A stretch of DNA of 64,000 nucleotides from Mucilaginibacter defluvii (GTDB taxonomy: Bacteria > Bacteroidota > Bacteroidia > Sphingobacteriales > Sphingobacteriaceae), in NCBI RefSeq assembly GCF_039543225.1, contig NZ_BAABJI010000002.1, positions 1,550,001 through 1,614,000 of the forward strand, in the 5' to 3' direction. The notes beneath the pieces are model-generated. The model searched no databases. It worked only from the letters and a program-made list of their open reading frames with translations, and was not told where the DNA came from. The position numbers were made by a program, and so were the translations under genes. Positions 24,345 to 33,500 of the stretch are shown here, one piece after another (the stretch's first letter is position 1; each line of letters begins with the position of its first letter).

Positions 24345-24929
24345 TTACGCAGCTTCACTTTTAGCCGTTTTGTTCAGCCTGAATGCTGCCAACAGGTAGT
24401 AAAAAGCACCAAAGGCGGCATAACCTGCCAGGCTGGTAATGCCTTTGGTTGGATCGTGTGCCAACAGGATGAACGAGGTACCGGCCAGGGTAGATTGTGC
24501 CCCGCTGATGATCATGGGCCATTGGCCGGTTAAATATTTTTTGCGGCGGATGCCTAGTACAAGCTGGATCAATCCAGTACCTATTGCCCAGGTGCCAAAT
24601 ACTATTAAGGTTTCGGGCACGCCTTTTTGCAGGGCGAATATTACGGCAATGGTAGTTATGGTGCTAATTGCCGCATTTACATATTGTGTTGTTTTTGGCG
24701 AACTGCCGTGGTTGGCGCGCATATCTAAAAAAGTACCCACAACGTCCCAGGCGGGGTAAATTATGAGTAGAATTTCAGCTATGTCCGTTCGGGCTTTGCC
24801 AACTACGGCCATCAAAATAACCCACACTATTGAGAATGAGGCACGTGTAAAATAAAGGTTACGCAATGATGTCGAAGTTGCAACAGCGCCTCCTGCTACT
24901 GTTGTGTTAGGTTGTGTACTTGCTGTCAT
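24345..24929 (-). CDS. Polytopic membrane protein, DUF308-like
   Basis: A 194-residue protein with about six membrane helices. Segments such as FTRASFSIVWVILMAVVGKA, then IAEILLIIYPAWDVVGTFLD and WAIGTGLIQLVLGIRRKKYL recur as helix pairs, the look of the DUF308/HdeD-like family, whose function is unknown. The start at 24929 (MTASTQPN) is preferred over 24956. It is divergent from a Crp/Fnr gene. Between them lie two copies of ACTTAAGTTAAAA, so the regulator may control this gene. Confidence 0.7.
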   Translation of the reverse strand: MTASTQPNTTVAGGAVATSTSLRNLYFTRASFSIVWVILMAVVGKARTDIAEILLIIYPAWDVVGTFLDMRANHGSSPKTTQYVNAAISTITTIAVIFALQKGVPETLIVFGTWAIGTGLIQLVLGIRRKKYLTGQWPMIISGAQSTLAGTSFILLAHDPTKGITSLAGYAAFGAFYYLLAAFRLNKTAKSEAA

Positions 24930-24986
24930 GATTCTTAAATGTTTATGTTGGTTCAAAAATCCGCCTTATCACATTACCCGTTTTTC

Positions 24987-25094
24987 ACTTAAGTTAAAAT
25001 ACGCATAAAAGCTGACATTGCAATTGCAGTTACATTCAACGAAAAAAAATTACCTGCTTAACTTTGCACCTGCGTTGATTAACTTAAGTTAAAA
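24987..25094. promoter_or_regulatory. Divergent control region with two ACTTAAGTTAAAA sites
   Basis: The 13-mer ACTTAAGTTAAAA occurs at 24987-24999 and 25082-25094. The second copy extends to a perfect 14-base palindrome TTAACTTAAGTTAA (25079-25092). A -7 box TAACTTTG at 25059-25066 lies just before it. Candidate binding sites of the adjacent Crp/Fnr protein. Confidence 0.55.
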
Positions 25095-25154
25095 GCCAAT
25101 CTATTTTTAGTGCACAACTTTGCAAGCATTCATCCCTAACCAAACACGGTAAAC

Positions 25155-25754
25155 ATGAACGATAAAAACGATACTGTTTTTCAGCAACTGCAAAAATTTG
25201 CCCCGCTGACCGAACAGGACATTGCCGATAGCAGGCACTTATGGAAGGCGAAAAAGATTGCCAAAGGTGACTATTTTAATATGCAGCGCATGGTTTGTAA
25301 AGACCTGGGGCTGGTGGTTAAGGGTATCTTTCGTATATACTACCGTAACCCGGAAAGCAATGAGGAGAAAAACATCTTTTTCTTTTCAGAGAACCAGTTT
25401 GTGGTTTCGTTCCGGAGCTTTATATCACAAACTACCTGCTGGTATTATATAGAAGCGATGGAAGACTCGGAGATCTATTTTATATCGCATACAGACCTTA
25501 ATACGCTTTATGACACCCACCCCAACTGGAGTAAATTCGGCAGGTTACTAGCTGAATCATTCTTTGCGATGGCGCAAACAAGAACTGAAGAATTCATCTT
25601 CTTCTCGCATGAGCAGCGTTACCTTAGGCTGCTTGAAGAGCATCCGCAGATAATTGAACGTATACCCGCTTATCATATATCATCATACCTGGGCATAACC
25701 AATCCATCGCTAAGCCGTATGCGCAAGCGTATCGAGAAAAAGAAGGTTGAGTAA
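25155..25754 (+). CDS. Crp/Fnr family transcriptional regulator
   Basis: A 199-residue regulator. The N-terminal 120 residues are a cyclic-nucleotide-binding-like beta roll (RMVCKDLGLVVKGIFRIYYR, then FFFSENQFVVSFRSFISQTT), but the cAMP-binding Arg/Ser pocket is not evident. The C-terminal helix-turn-helix is YHISSYLGITNPSLSRMRKR. No cysteine cluster for an Fe-S site is visible, so it is not a classical FNR. It is divergent from a membrane protein gene and convergent with mgtE (5 bases apart). Likely ligand and signal are unknown. Confidence 0.88.
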   Translation: MNDKNDTVFQQLQKFAPLTEQDIADSRHLWKAKKIAKGDYFNMQRMVCKDLGLVVKGIFRIYYRNPESNEEKNIFFFSENQFVVSFRSFISQTTCWYYIEAMEDSEIYFISHTDLNTLYDTHPNWSKFGRLLAESFFAMAQTRTEEFIFFSHEQRYLRLLEEHPQIIERIPAYHISSYLGITNPSLSRMRKRIEKKKVE

Positions 25755-25759
25755 AGTCT

Positions 25760-27130
25760 TTAAAGCATTATACCCCGCAGCAGCATTACCGCTATTGAAA
25801 AGTAGATCACCAAGCCGGTAACATCTACCAGTGTAGCCACAAACGGCGCGGACGATGTGGCAGGGTCGGCACCCAGGCGTTTAAGCAGAATAGGTAGCAT
25901 AGAGCCACTTAATGACCCCCATAACACCACCCCTATCAACGTAATACCTACGGTTAGCCCCACTAAAAACCAGTGCGGGCCATATATATCCGAGAATAAA
26001 GACCACGCGTAGATTCTTAAAAAGCCGATACAGCCCAACACCAAACCAAGCATCAGCCCGGCCATGAGTTCGCGACGCATAACCCGCCACCAATCGCTCA
26101 GCGTAACCTCACCCAGTGCCATAGCCTGTATAATCAGCGTTGAAGCCTGCGAGCCGCTATTACCACCACTGGATATAATCAGCGGAATAAACAGGGCCAG
26201 CACCACGGCTTTTTCTATTTCCTTTTCAAAAAAGCCCATCGCGGTAGCGGTAAGCATCTCCCCTAAAAACAATATTACCAGCCAGCCCACACGTTTTTTT
26301 ACTAGTGTAAAAAGCGAAACATCCAAGTAAGGTTCATCCAAGGCTTCGGTACCACCAATTTTTTGAATATCCTCGGTATATTCTTCGTTGGCTATCCAAA
26401 GGATATCGTCCACCGTTACAATACCCAGCAGCACATTATCATCATCAACCACGGGCAGCGCCACACGGTTATTCATTCTGAAGGTATTAATGGCTTCTTC
26501 CTGCGGATCACTGGCACGCAGGGCAATCAGGCGGCCGTCCATCAGGTCGCTCACGCTGGTTTCGGGTTTTACAAGTAATATCTCGCGGATACGTATATCA
26601 TCCAGCAGTACGCGGTTATCATCAACCACATAAATCACATCAATGGTTTCGGAGTTTTTACCAAAGCGGCGGATGTGCGAAAGCACACGGTTAACATCCC
26701 AGTTTTTTTTTACGGCAATATAATCGGGCGTCATCAAACGGCCAACACTGTCCTCCTCATAACCCAAAAGGGATAACGCTTCCCGGCGATCGGCCGGCGG
26801 CAGGTGCAATATCAGCTTGGCTACGGCATCGCCATGCAGCTCACTGAAAAGTGCTGTACGGTCATCCGGCGGCAAGCCGTTAATAATCTCGGCTACCTTA
26901 CCTCCTGAAATTTTTTTGATTATACGCTCCTGTTTGCGAAAGTCCAGTATCCTGAAAACGTTTACCGCACGGTTTACAGAGAGAATTTCGATAAATTTGG
27001 GGCCATGCTCCGGAAGCTCGTCTATCAGCTGTTCAACATCTGATATATTCAGGTTGTTCAGGTACTCCTGTAGCGCCGCATCATCTTCCTGCTCCAGTAT
27101 TAATTCTACCTGTTCAACCATTTCTTCCAT
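25760..27130 (-). CDS. mgtE: MgtE magnesium transporter
   Basis: A 456-residue Mg2+ channel/transporter. The cytoplasmic N-domain has MgtE repeats (EYLNNLNISDVEQLIDELPE, KLILHLPPADRREALSLLGY), then two CBS domains about 135-255 (MTPDYIAVKKNW and VVDDDNVLLGIVTVDDILWI). The membrane domain begins near 285 with five helices, including LIISSGGNSGSQASTLIIQA, the conserved pore motif. It is a normal full-length member. It is convergent with the Crp/Fnr gene, 5 bases apart, so the two transcripts probably overlap. Confidence 0.96.
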   Translation of the reverse strand: MEEMVEQVELILEQEDDAALQEYLNNLNISDVEQLIDELPEHGPKFIEILSVNRAVNVFRILDFRKQERIIKKISGGKVAEIINGLPPDDRTALFSELHGDAVAKLILHLPPADRREALSLLGYEEDSVGRLMTPDYIAVKKNWDVNRVLSHIRRFGKNSETIDVIYVVDDNRVLLDDIRIREILLVKPETSVSDLMDGRLIALRASDPQEEAINTFRMNNRVALPVVDDDNVLLGIVTVDDILWIANEEYTEDIQKIGGTEALDEPYLDVSLFTLVKKRVGWLVILFLGEMLTATAMGFFEKEIEKAVVLALFIPLIISSGGNSGSQASTLIIQAMALGEVTLSDWWRVMRRELMAGLMLGLVLGCIGFLRIYAWSLFSDIYGPHWFLVGLTVGITLIGVVLWGSLSGSMLPILLKRLGADPATSSAPFVATLVDVTGLVIYFSIAVMLLRGIML

Positions 27131-27215
27131 AAGCCCCTCTTTTTACATTTTTATAACCTGATTTTCCGCTGGCAAAAGTCGTTTATTTTTTCAAAATACA
27201 GGAATTTTTTTGTGT

Positions 27216-27223
27216 TATCTTTG
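27216..27223 (+). promoter_or_regulatory. -7 box TATCTTTG of ychF
   Basis: Exact TAnnTTTG match. It predicts a start near 27230 and so a leader of about 95 bases that would contain the long inverted repeat at 27235-27314. Confidence 0.6.
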
Positions 27224-27234
27224 CGGCGTTTTCA

Positions 27235-27314
27235 AGTCCATAGCCCATAGACCATTGTCGATGGCAAAAAGCAACTTAACCAGGCTATGGACCATCGGCT
27301 ATCGACTATGGACT
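27235..27314 (+). repeat. Heptad-repeat inverted repeat in the ychF leader
   Basis: The 27-base arm at 27235-27261 pairs imperfectly with 27288-27314; the loop is 26 bases. The left arm reads as 7-base units TCCATAG, CCCATAG, ACCATTG, TCGATGG, and the right arm on its opposite strand reads TCCATAG, TCGATAG, CCGATGG, TCCATAG. The hairpin would sit in the mRNA leader, 12 bases before the start codon. Confidence 0.75.
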
Positions 27315-27325
27315 GTTAGAAACAA

Positions 27326-28426
27326 ATGGGTTTACAATGTGGTATAGTAGGTTTGCCGAATGTGGGCAAGTCAACACTTTTTAATTGCTTATCAAACGCG
27401 AAGGCGCAGGCTGCCAACTTTCCGTTTTGTACTATTGAGCCCAATGTGGGTGTAATTACCGTTCCGGATGAGCGCCTTACCAAGCTTACCGAACTGGTAA
27501 ATCCAAAAAACGTAGTGCCTAACGTTATCGAGATTGTTGATATTGCGGGCCTGGTAAAAGGTGCAAGCAAGGGCGAAGGTTTGGGCAACCAGTTTTTAGC
27601 CAACATCCGTGCTACCAATGCTATCATCCACGTATTGCGTTGCTTTGATAACGATAACGTAATTCACGTTGACGGCTCGGTTGACCCGATCCGTGATAAG
27701 GAAATTATTGATACCGAATTGCAATTAAAGGACCTTGACTCGATAGAGAAAAAGATCCAAAAGATAGAAAAGGCCGCCAAAGTAGGTAACGATAAGGAAG
27801 CCAAAAAGGCTTTCGAGGTGTTAACCACCTACAAAAACCACCTGCTTTCGGGCAAATCGGCACGTACCGCGCCTGTTGAAGAAGATGATAAGGAACACAT
27901 CGCTGATATATGGCTGCTTACCGCCAAACCGGTAATGTATGTTTGTAATGTTGGCGAAGCCGAAGTAAATACCGGCAATGCTTACGTTGAAGCCGTACGC
28001 GAAGCAGTAAAGGAAGAGAACGCCGAGGTGCTGATCATATCGGCACAGATAGAATCGGAGATCGCTCAACTGGAAACTTACGAAGAACGTGAGATGTTTT
28101 TGGAAGATCTTGGTCTTGCCGAATCGGGCGTTAACAAGCTGATAAAAGCGGCTTACAAACTGCTTAACCTGGCTACCTACTTTACCGCCGGTGTGCAGGA
28201 AGTACGCGCATGGACCATTACCCAAGGCTTTACCGCCCCGCAAGCCGCAGGTGTTATCCACACCGACTTTGAAAAAGGCTTTATTCGCGCCGAGGTAATT
28301 AAGTATAAGGATTTTGTACACTACGGCTCAGAAGCCGCCTGCAAAGAAGCTGGTAAATTATCCGTTGAGGGCAAAACTTATATTGTTGAGGACGGTGATA
28401 TTATGCACTTTAGATTTAATGTGTAA
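27326..28426 (+). CDS. ychF: YchF, redox-regulated ATPase
   Basis: A 366-residue Obg-family P-loop protein that hydrolyses ATP in preference to GTP and associates with ribosomes. G1 is GLPNVGKSTLFNCL at 8-21. The central G3 region is IVDIAGLVKGASKGEGLGNQ, followed by a helical coiled-coil domain (about 130-200). A TGS domain ends the protein (GFIRAEVIKYKDFVHYGSEA, VEDGDIMHFRFNV). This is the normal length and order. It has its own promoter with a structured leader and is followed by a terminator at 28577-28605. Confidence 0.97.
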   Translation: MGLQCGIVGLPNVGKSTLFNCLSNAKAQAANFPFCTIEPNVGVITVPDERLTKLTELVNPKNVVPNVIEIVDIAGLVKGASKGEGLGNQFLANIRATNAIIHVLRCFDNDNVIHVDGSVDPIRDKEIIDTELQLKDLDSIEKKIQKIEKAAKVGNDKEAKKAFEVLTTYKNHLLSGKSARTAPVEEDDKEHIADIWLLTAKPVMYVCNVGEAEVNTGNAYVEAVREAVKEENAEVLIISAQIESEIAQLETYEEREMFLEDLGLAESGVNKLIKAAYKLLNLATYFTAGVQEVRAWTITQGFTAPQAAGVIHTDFEKGFIRAEVIKYKDFVHYGSEAACKEAGKLSVEGKTYIVEDGDIMHFRFNV

Positions 28427-28435
28427 GCCCCCCAG

Positions 28436-28449
28436 CCCCCTGAAGGGGG
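28436..28449. repeat. Short CCCCC-TGAA-GGGGG hairpin after ychF
   Basis: A 5-base GC hairpin 10 bases after the ychF stop codon. Similar C-rich/G-rich pieces are common between genes in Bacteroidota; no T-run follows, so it is a weak terminator candidate. Confidence 0.4.
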
Positions 28450-28469
28450 AGTTAAACTAAATAACTTCT

Positions 28470-28553
28470 TGTCATTCCGAACGGTAGAGAGGAATCTGTC
28501 TGCGTTCATAAATAAGCGGACAGATTTCTCCTCGTACCTCGTGCGAAATGACA
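28470..28553. repeat. Imperfect palindromic intergenic element
   Basis: The left arm (28470-28503) starts TGTCATTCCGAACGGTAGAG and the right arm (28515-28553) ends GTGCGAAATGACACA. The right arm read on the opposite strand is TGTCATTTCGCACGAGG and so on, matching the left arm over most of its length with several mismatches. It resembles the dispersed TGTCATTTCGA-type palindromes of Bacteroidota genomes. Confidence 0.65.
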
Positions 28554-28576
28554 CATAAAATTTATATATAACATAC

Positions 28577-28605
28577 AAAAGCCACCTAACGGTGGCTTTT
28601 TCTTT
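28577..28605 (+). terminator. Terminator of ychF
   Basis: AAAAGCCACC-TAAC-GGTGGCTTTT, a perfect 10-base stem followed by TCTTTTT. Confidence 0.9.
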
Positions 28606-28659
28606 TTGTAACTTATCTTGTAAATCGCCATCTTAACATTAACTGATAAAAACTCATTC

Positions 28660-30432
28660 ATGATAAAACTTTCACACCTATTTACTGCCGCGCTGGCTGT
28701 TTCGCTGCTGCCTGCCGCGGTACAAGCCCAGCACAATAAAAACTGGGTAAAAACATCCGACAAGTACACGCAGATGCTGATCGAGCTGGATAAAAAGTAT
28801 TCACCGGAGTATGGCTCGTCTCAGGGGCTGGCGCAGTATGATACGCTGGTTGCTGTGCCCACCCTGGCTAATGACCTTGCCGAGCGTAAGGAAGAGGAGG
28901 CGCTGGTGAATGCCTACACAAAAGCCCTGCAAACCGAAAAAGAGATACATGTGCAGCAGGATCTGCAAATCCTGATAGATCACCTTAAACTGGGCTTCCG
29001 TCAGCAGGATTTTGATCGTGGCCGCAAGGTGCCTTTCTATAACCCGACTACCTCGGTTTATGGTGGCTTGGAAGCGCTGCTTGACGAGCAAACCGAGGCC
29101 TCGCGACATGCCGCCGCCGTGTCGCGTTTACGCAAGTATGCAGGTTTAGCGAAAGGCTACCGCCCGCTGGTTGATATTTTGAAGGAGCGTGCCCAACGAC
29201 AAATGGCAAAGCCAAACATGATCTACCCATCAAAACAACGTATGGAAACCGATCTGTCGCGCAACGCGAGTGTGGTTGAGGGTATTGCCGAGCTGTGCAA
29301 AAAGTACGAACTAAAGGGCTGGGAAGAACCTTACAACCTGCTTAAAAAGCAACTGTTAGCTTTTGACGAATGGACCAGGGCTACCATACTACCCAAAGCG
29401 CGCACCGATTTCCGCTTACCTGCGGAGGAATATGCCATGGAATTGGAGGGTTATGGTATAGATATCCCCCCCGCCGAGGTTGCTAAACTGGCGCACACCG
29501 CCTTTACGGATATCCAAAACCAGATGAAGGAGATTGCCGTGCAAATCGCTAAGGAGCGCAACCTGCCATCCACTGATTACCGCGATGTGATGCGCGAACT
29601 AAAAAAGGCACAGGTACACGGTGATTCGATAATGCCCTTGTATAAACGCACGCTTGCAGGTGTGGAAGATATCATCCGCAAGGAGCAACTGGTTACGCTG
29701 CCTAACCGCCCGGCCATTATCCGCCTGGCTACAGAGGCCGAAACCGCTCAACGCCCTGCACCGTACATGCAGCCGCCGCCGTTTTTAAATAATACCGGCC
29801 AGCGTGGGGTATTTGTACTGCCGCTTAACATGCCGCCCAAACCGGGCGAGAAAGCCGACAAATATGATGACTTTACCTTCGAAGCCGCATCATGGACGTT
29901 AGTGGCCCACGAGGCGCGCCCCGGCCATGAATTGCAGTTTGATAAGATGGTTGAAGAAGGGGTTTCAACCGCACGGTCACTCTATGCTTTTAACTCTACC
30001 AACGCCGAGGGCTGGGGCTTGTATGCTGAATACATCACAAAACCTTACATGCCGCTGGAAGGGCAACTGGTATCGCTGGATTACCGCCTGTTGCGCGCCG
30101 CCCACGCCTTCCTCGATCCGGAACTGCAAGCTGGCAAGATCACCCAGGAGCAGGCATTGAATGTATTGATGAAGGATGTGGTACAATCACACGCGTTTGC
30201 ACAGCAGGAAGTGGAACGCTATACCAACCGTGCCCCCGGCCAGGCTAACAGCTATTTTTATGGCTTCACCAAAATGATACAATTACGCAAGGATACCGAG
30301 AAAGCATTGGGTAATAAATTCAAGGCGTTGCGTTTCCACGATTTTATTTTGTCGCAGGGATTGCTGCCGCCAAAACTGATACGTCAGGCGGTGATAAATG
30401 AATTTATCCCGATGGAAAATAAGAGCAAATAA
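28660..30432 (+). CDS. Exported DUF885 family protein
   Basis: A 590-residue protein with a signal peptide (KLSHLFTAALAVSLLPAAVQ, cleaved near AVQA|Q). DUF885 covers proteins related to zinc metallopeptidases; the core motif TLVAHEARPGHELQFD carries an HExxxGHE-like triad with the downstream acidic residue in STNAEGWGLYAEYI. The N-terminal half has the long helical domain usual in the family. Role unknown; a peptidase or dipeptidase activity is plausible. It is bounded by terminators on both sides. Confidence 0.87.
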   Translation: MIKLSHLFTAALAVSLLPAAVQAQHNKNWVKTSDKYTQMLIELDKKYSPEYGSSQGLAQYDTLVAVPTLANDLAERKEEEALVNAYTKALQTEKEIHVQQDLQILIDHLKLGFRQQDFDRGRKVPFYNPTTSVYGGLEALLDEQTEASRHAAAVSRLRKYAGLAKGYRPLVDILKERAQRQMAKPNMIYPSKQRMETDLSRNASVVEGIAELCKKYELKGWEEPYNLLKKQLLAFDEWTRATILPKARTDFRLPAEEYAMELEGYGIDIPPAEVAKLAHTAFTDIQNQMKEIAVQIAKERNLPSTDYRDVMRELKKAQVHGDSIMPLYKRTLAGVEDIIRKEQLVTLPNRPAIIRLATEAETAQRPAPYMQPPPFLNNTGQRGVFVLPLNMPPKPGEKADKYDDFTFEAASWTLVAHEARPGHELQFDKMVEEGVSTARSLYAFNSTNAEGWGLYAEYITKPYMPLEGQLVSLDYRLLRAAHAFLDPELQAGKITQEQALNVLMKDVVQSHAFAQQEVERYTNRAPGQANSYFYGFTKMIQLRKDTEKALGNKFKALRFHDFILSQGLLPPKLIRQAVINEFIPMENKSK

Positions 30433-30453
30433 GCTTTGTATTAGTTCCACAAA

Positions 30454-30483
30454 AAAGGCCTGAGTTGTTTAACTCAGGCCTTT
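30454..30483. terminator. Bidirectional terminator after the DUF885 gene
   Basis: AAAGGCCTGAGTT-GTTT-AACTCAGGCCTTT: a perfect 13-base stem ending in A/T tracts, between two convergent genes. Confidence 0.92.
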
Positions 30484-30506
30484 GCTTTTATATCACCCGA
30501 CAGAAA

Positions 30507-33500
30507 TTACTTACTGCCAAAGTTTATCCAATCCACACTGATGAGGTGTTGGTTTGGCTTATCCTTTTTAATGAATACAAAGTACAGATCGTTACGGCCA
30601 CCCGGATCGCTTACCGGGGTGCTTTGCTCTATATACTTATTCCATTCGCCGGTAGGTGTAAAGTTGAGCGTGCTGATCAGTTGCCCTTTGGGCGATCCAA
30701 CGTGTACTTCAATCACCCCTGCCCTATTTAACGAAGCGTAGCGATAGGTTAATTGGCCAATACCTTTCAAATCAACATCTTTCAATACAAAGAACGCCTT
30801 GTTACCTACTTCGCCAATCTTTTTTCCCTGAATACTCATGTTGTAATGCACATCGGCTTCACCGGCATAAACCTTCGCCGGCCTAAAGATCAGGCTTTTA
30901 CCGCCGGTCAACTTAGGGGCATTTGTTGCGCCCTTATCAGTATAAGCTGCTGATAGGATGTAACGGCCTTCATCGGCATTCTTAAGATGCTGATCAAAGG
31001 TTATGCTGCCCTGAGCAGGAAGTATTACATCCTCTTTACGGTTATTCAGCGTCAGGATGTATTTCACAATTTCCTGCGCGTTAGGTTTTGACAGTTGAGG
31101 GTGAGCCGCCATAGAGTGTTCACCCCAAACACCGCCACCACCTTTGATGATCTTATCGGCCAATTTGTCAACAGCGCCTTTGTCGTTAGCATAACGTTTG
31201 GCTACTTCAACAAAAGACGGGCCTACTGATTTAGCATCCACCTGATGACAGGCTTTACAATCGCTATTTGCAATCAGCTCTTTGCCGTAGTTATAAGTCG
31301 GCGTAAGCGCCTGGTGACCAATTAACGCTTTGTTGCTTTGTACCTTGGCAATATAATTCAACACCACACGCACCTGTTTAGGATCGATGGTTTTATCCTC
31401 ATTATCCTTAACATCAACCTTATATTTAATGGTTTGCGTTTGCGGAGTGAAGAAGGTACCATTCTTATCGGTAGTGATGGCTACCTGCGGCGTGGTGTTA
31501 CCCACAATAATCTTAGCGGTATCCATACTGCTTTTACCTGCCTGATCAGTTACTTTAAGTGTTACATTATAAGTACCGTTTTTGGTGAAGGTGTAAGTTG
31601 GGTTTAACTCGGTAGAGCCCACTTTGTCACCGTCAAAACGCCACTCATAACTCAACTTGTCGTCCTCGTCATAATCAAAGCTTTTTTGATTGAAGGCTAC
31701 TTTATATGGCGCAATACCGATGGTATCTTTCGTATCGATCTTGGCGAACGGCGCACGGTTACCTCCATTGTAATCAATACGTACTAAACGAGCATCCACA
31801 TTATCGATACCGTAAACTGATCCATACTCCAGCATGTATATTGAACCATCCGGACCTATCTCCATATCAACCGGGCGACGGAAATCGCCGTTGGTTTCCA
31901 TAAAGCGCTCCATGCGTTTAAAGTTGTGGTTTTCATCCATACGGATAACAAACACCCAGTTACGCATCCAATCGTACACAAACCAGCCCTTGTCAAAATA
32001 CTCAGGCAATTTATTGGCCGATTGAATTTTAGGATCGAAGTGAAAAACAGGACCGCCCATAGCGCAGCGCCCACCCTGGCCCAGCATCGGAAATTCATCA
32101 TAAGCAGCGTAAGGATACCACACCATCGCGCTTGTAGTAGGCGGCAGGTCTTTTAAACCTGTATTATATGGCGATGTGTTTTTAGGCGCTTTCGGATCAA
32201 AGTTGTTACCTATCACTTTGGTCGCGAAATCGTAATCCTTATACGGTTTGCTGTCGCCAACAAAGTATGGCCAGCCATAGTTGCCTGGTTTGCGGGCCTG
32301 GTTAAATTCATCATAACCGCGAGGGCCTTGCTTACCATCGTTACCGGCATCAGGGCCAACCTCACCCCAGTAAACAAATGATGTAGCGGTATCAACCGAC
32401 ATACGGTACGGGTTACGGCAGCCCATTACATAAATTTCGGGGCGGGTGTTTGGTGTACCCTTTTTAAACAGGTTTCCTTCGGGAATAGTGTAAGTACCAT
32501 CCGCTTCGGGGTGTATACGCAAAATTTTTCCGCGCAAGTCATTAGTATTACCCGCCGAACGTTCCGCATCAAAAGTTACTCGGTTAGGGCGCTTATCAAT
32601 TGGCGCGTAACCTTCAGACTCGAAAGGAACAGTATTATCACCTGTTGAAATGAACAGGTTTTTGTTCCTGTCCCAGGCCAATGAACCACCGGTGTGGGCA
32701 CTTACTTCGAGCTCGATCGGTATCTCTATCAATACTTTCTCTGATTTCAAATCGAGCACGTTATCCTTGCTGATGGCGAAGCGTGAAATATGTTGCTTGG
32801 TTTTGCCATCCGCTTGCGCGGTGTTAAAGAAGTACAGGAAGTTGTTGGTAGCGAAATCCGGGTCAATGGTCATGCCCAGCAAGCCGTTCAGATATTCATC
32901 TACCGCCTTAACCGGAAATTTGTATACCAGCGTTGTTTTACCATCTGATGGGGTATACACATAGAAATTACCGGCGCGCTCGATAAAAAACACACGGCCA
33001 TCAGGCGCTACCGCAAGTTCCATCGGCTCGTTCAAATCGTTTGACAGAACGGTTTTGGTAAAGCGGTTATCTTCCGGTTTTTTCTCTGCATACGCTTTGG
33101 TGTAATCAAGCGGGGCATTATTACCCACGGCATATTTAATACCGCCTAACAAGTGCTGCAAAAACAAAGGTTCGCTATAGCTTTCATCCGTATGGCCGCC
33201 GCCGGTGTAAAAAGCACGGCCACCATCGTAATCATGATACCAGGCTATCGGGTGTTCGGCGCCATTGGTACCGCCCTCATAACTATCTTCATCCAAAGTA
33301 GCCAACACCTTTAAATCAGACTGAATGCTTTTATAGTTGTACCACTCGTCGGTACGTTCCCAACGCTTTGGCAAGCCTTTGGTTGAAATATGGGTAGTGT
33401 CAATAACATCAACAGTTGCCGTACGTACATTTGGGTTATTAGGGTGGCTGCTGAAATAAGCGCCTACCAGTTTATTATACCAGGGCCAATCGTACTCGGT

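Noticed and set aside
28470-28553. Possible CRISPR-like repeat or insertion sequence
   Set aside because: There is only one palindromic unit, with no spacer array and no transposase or target-site duplication.
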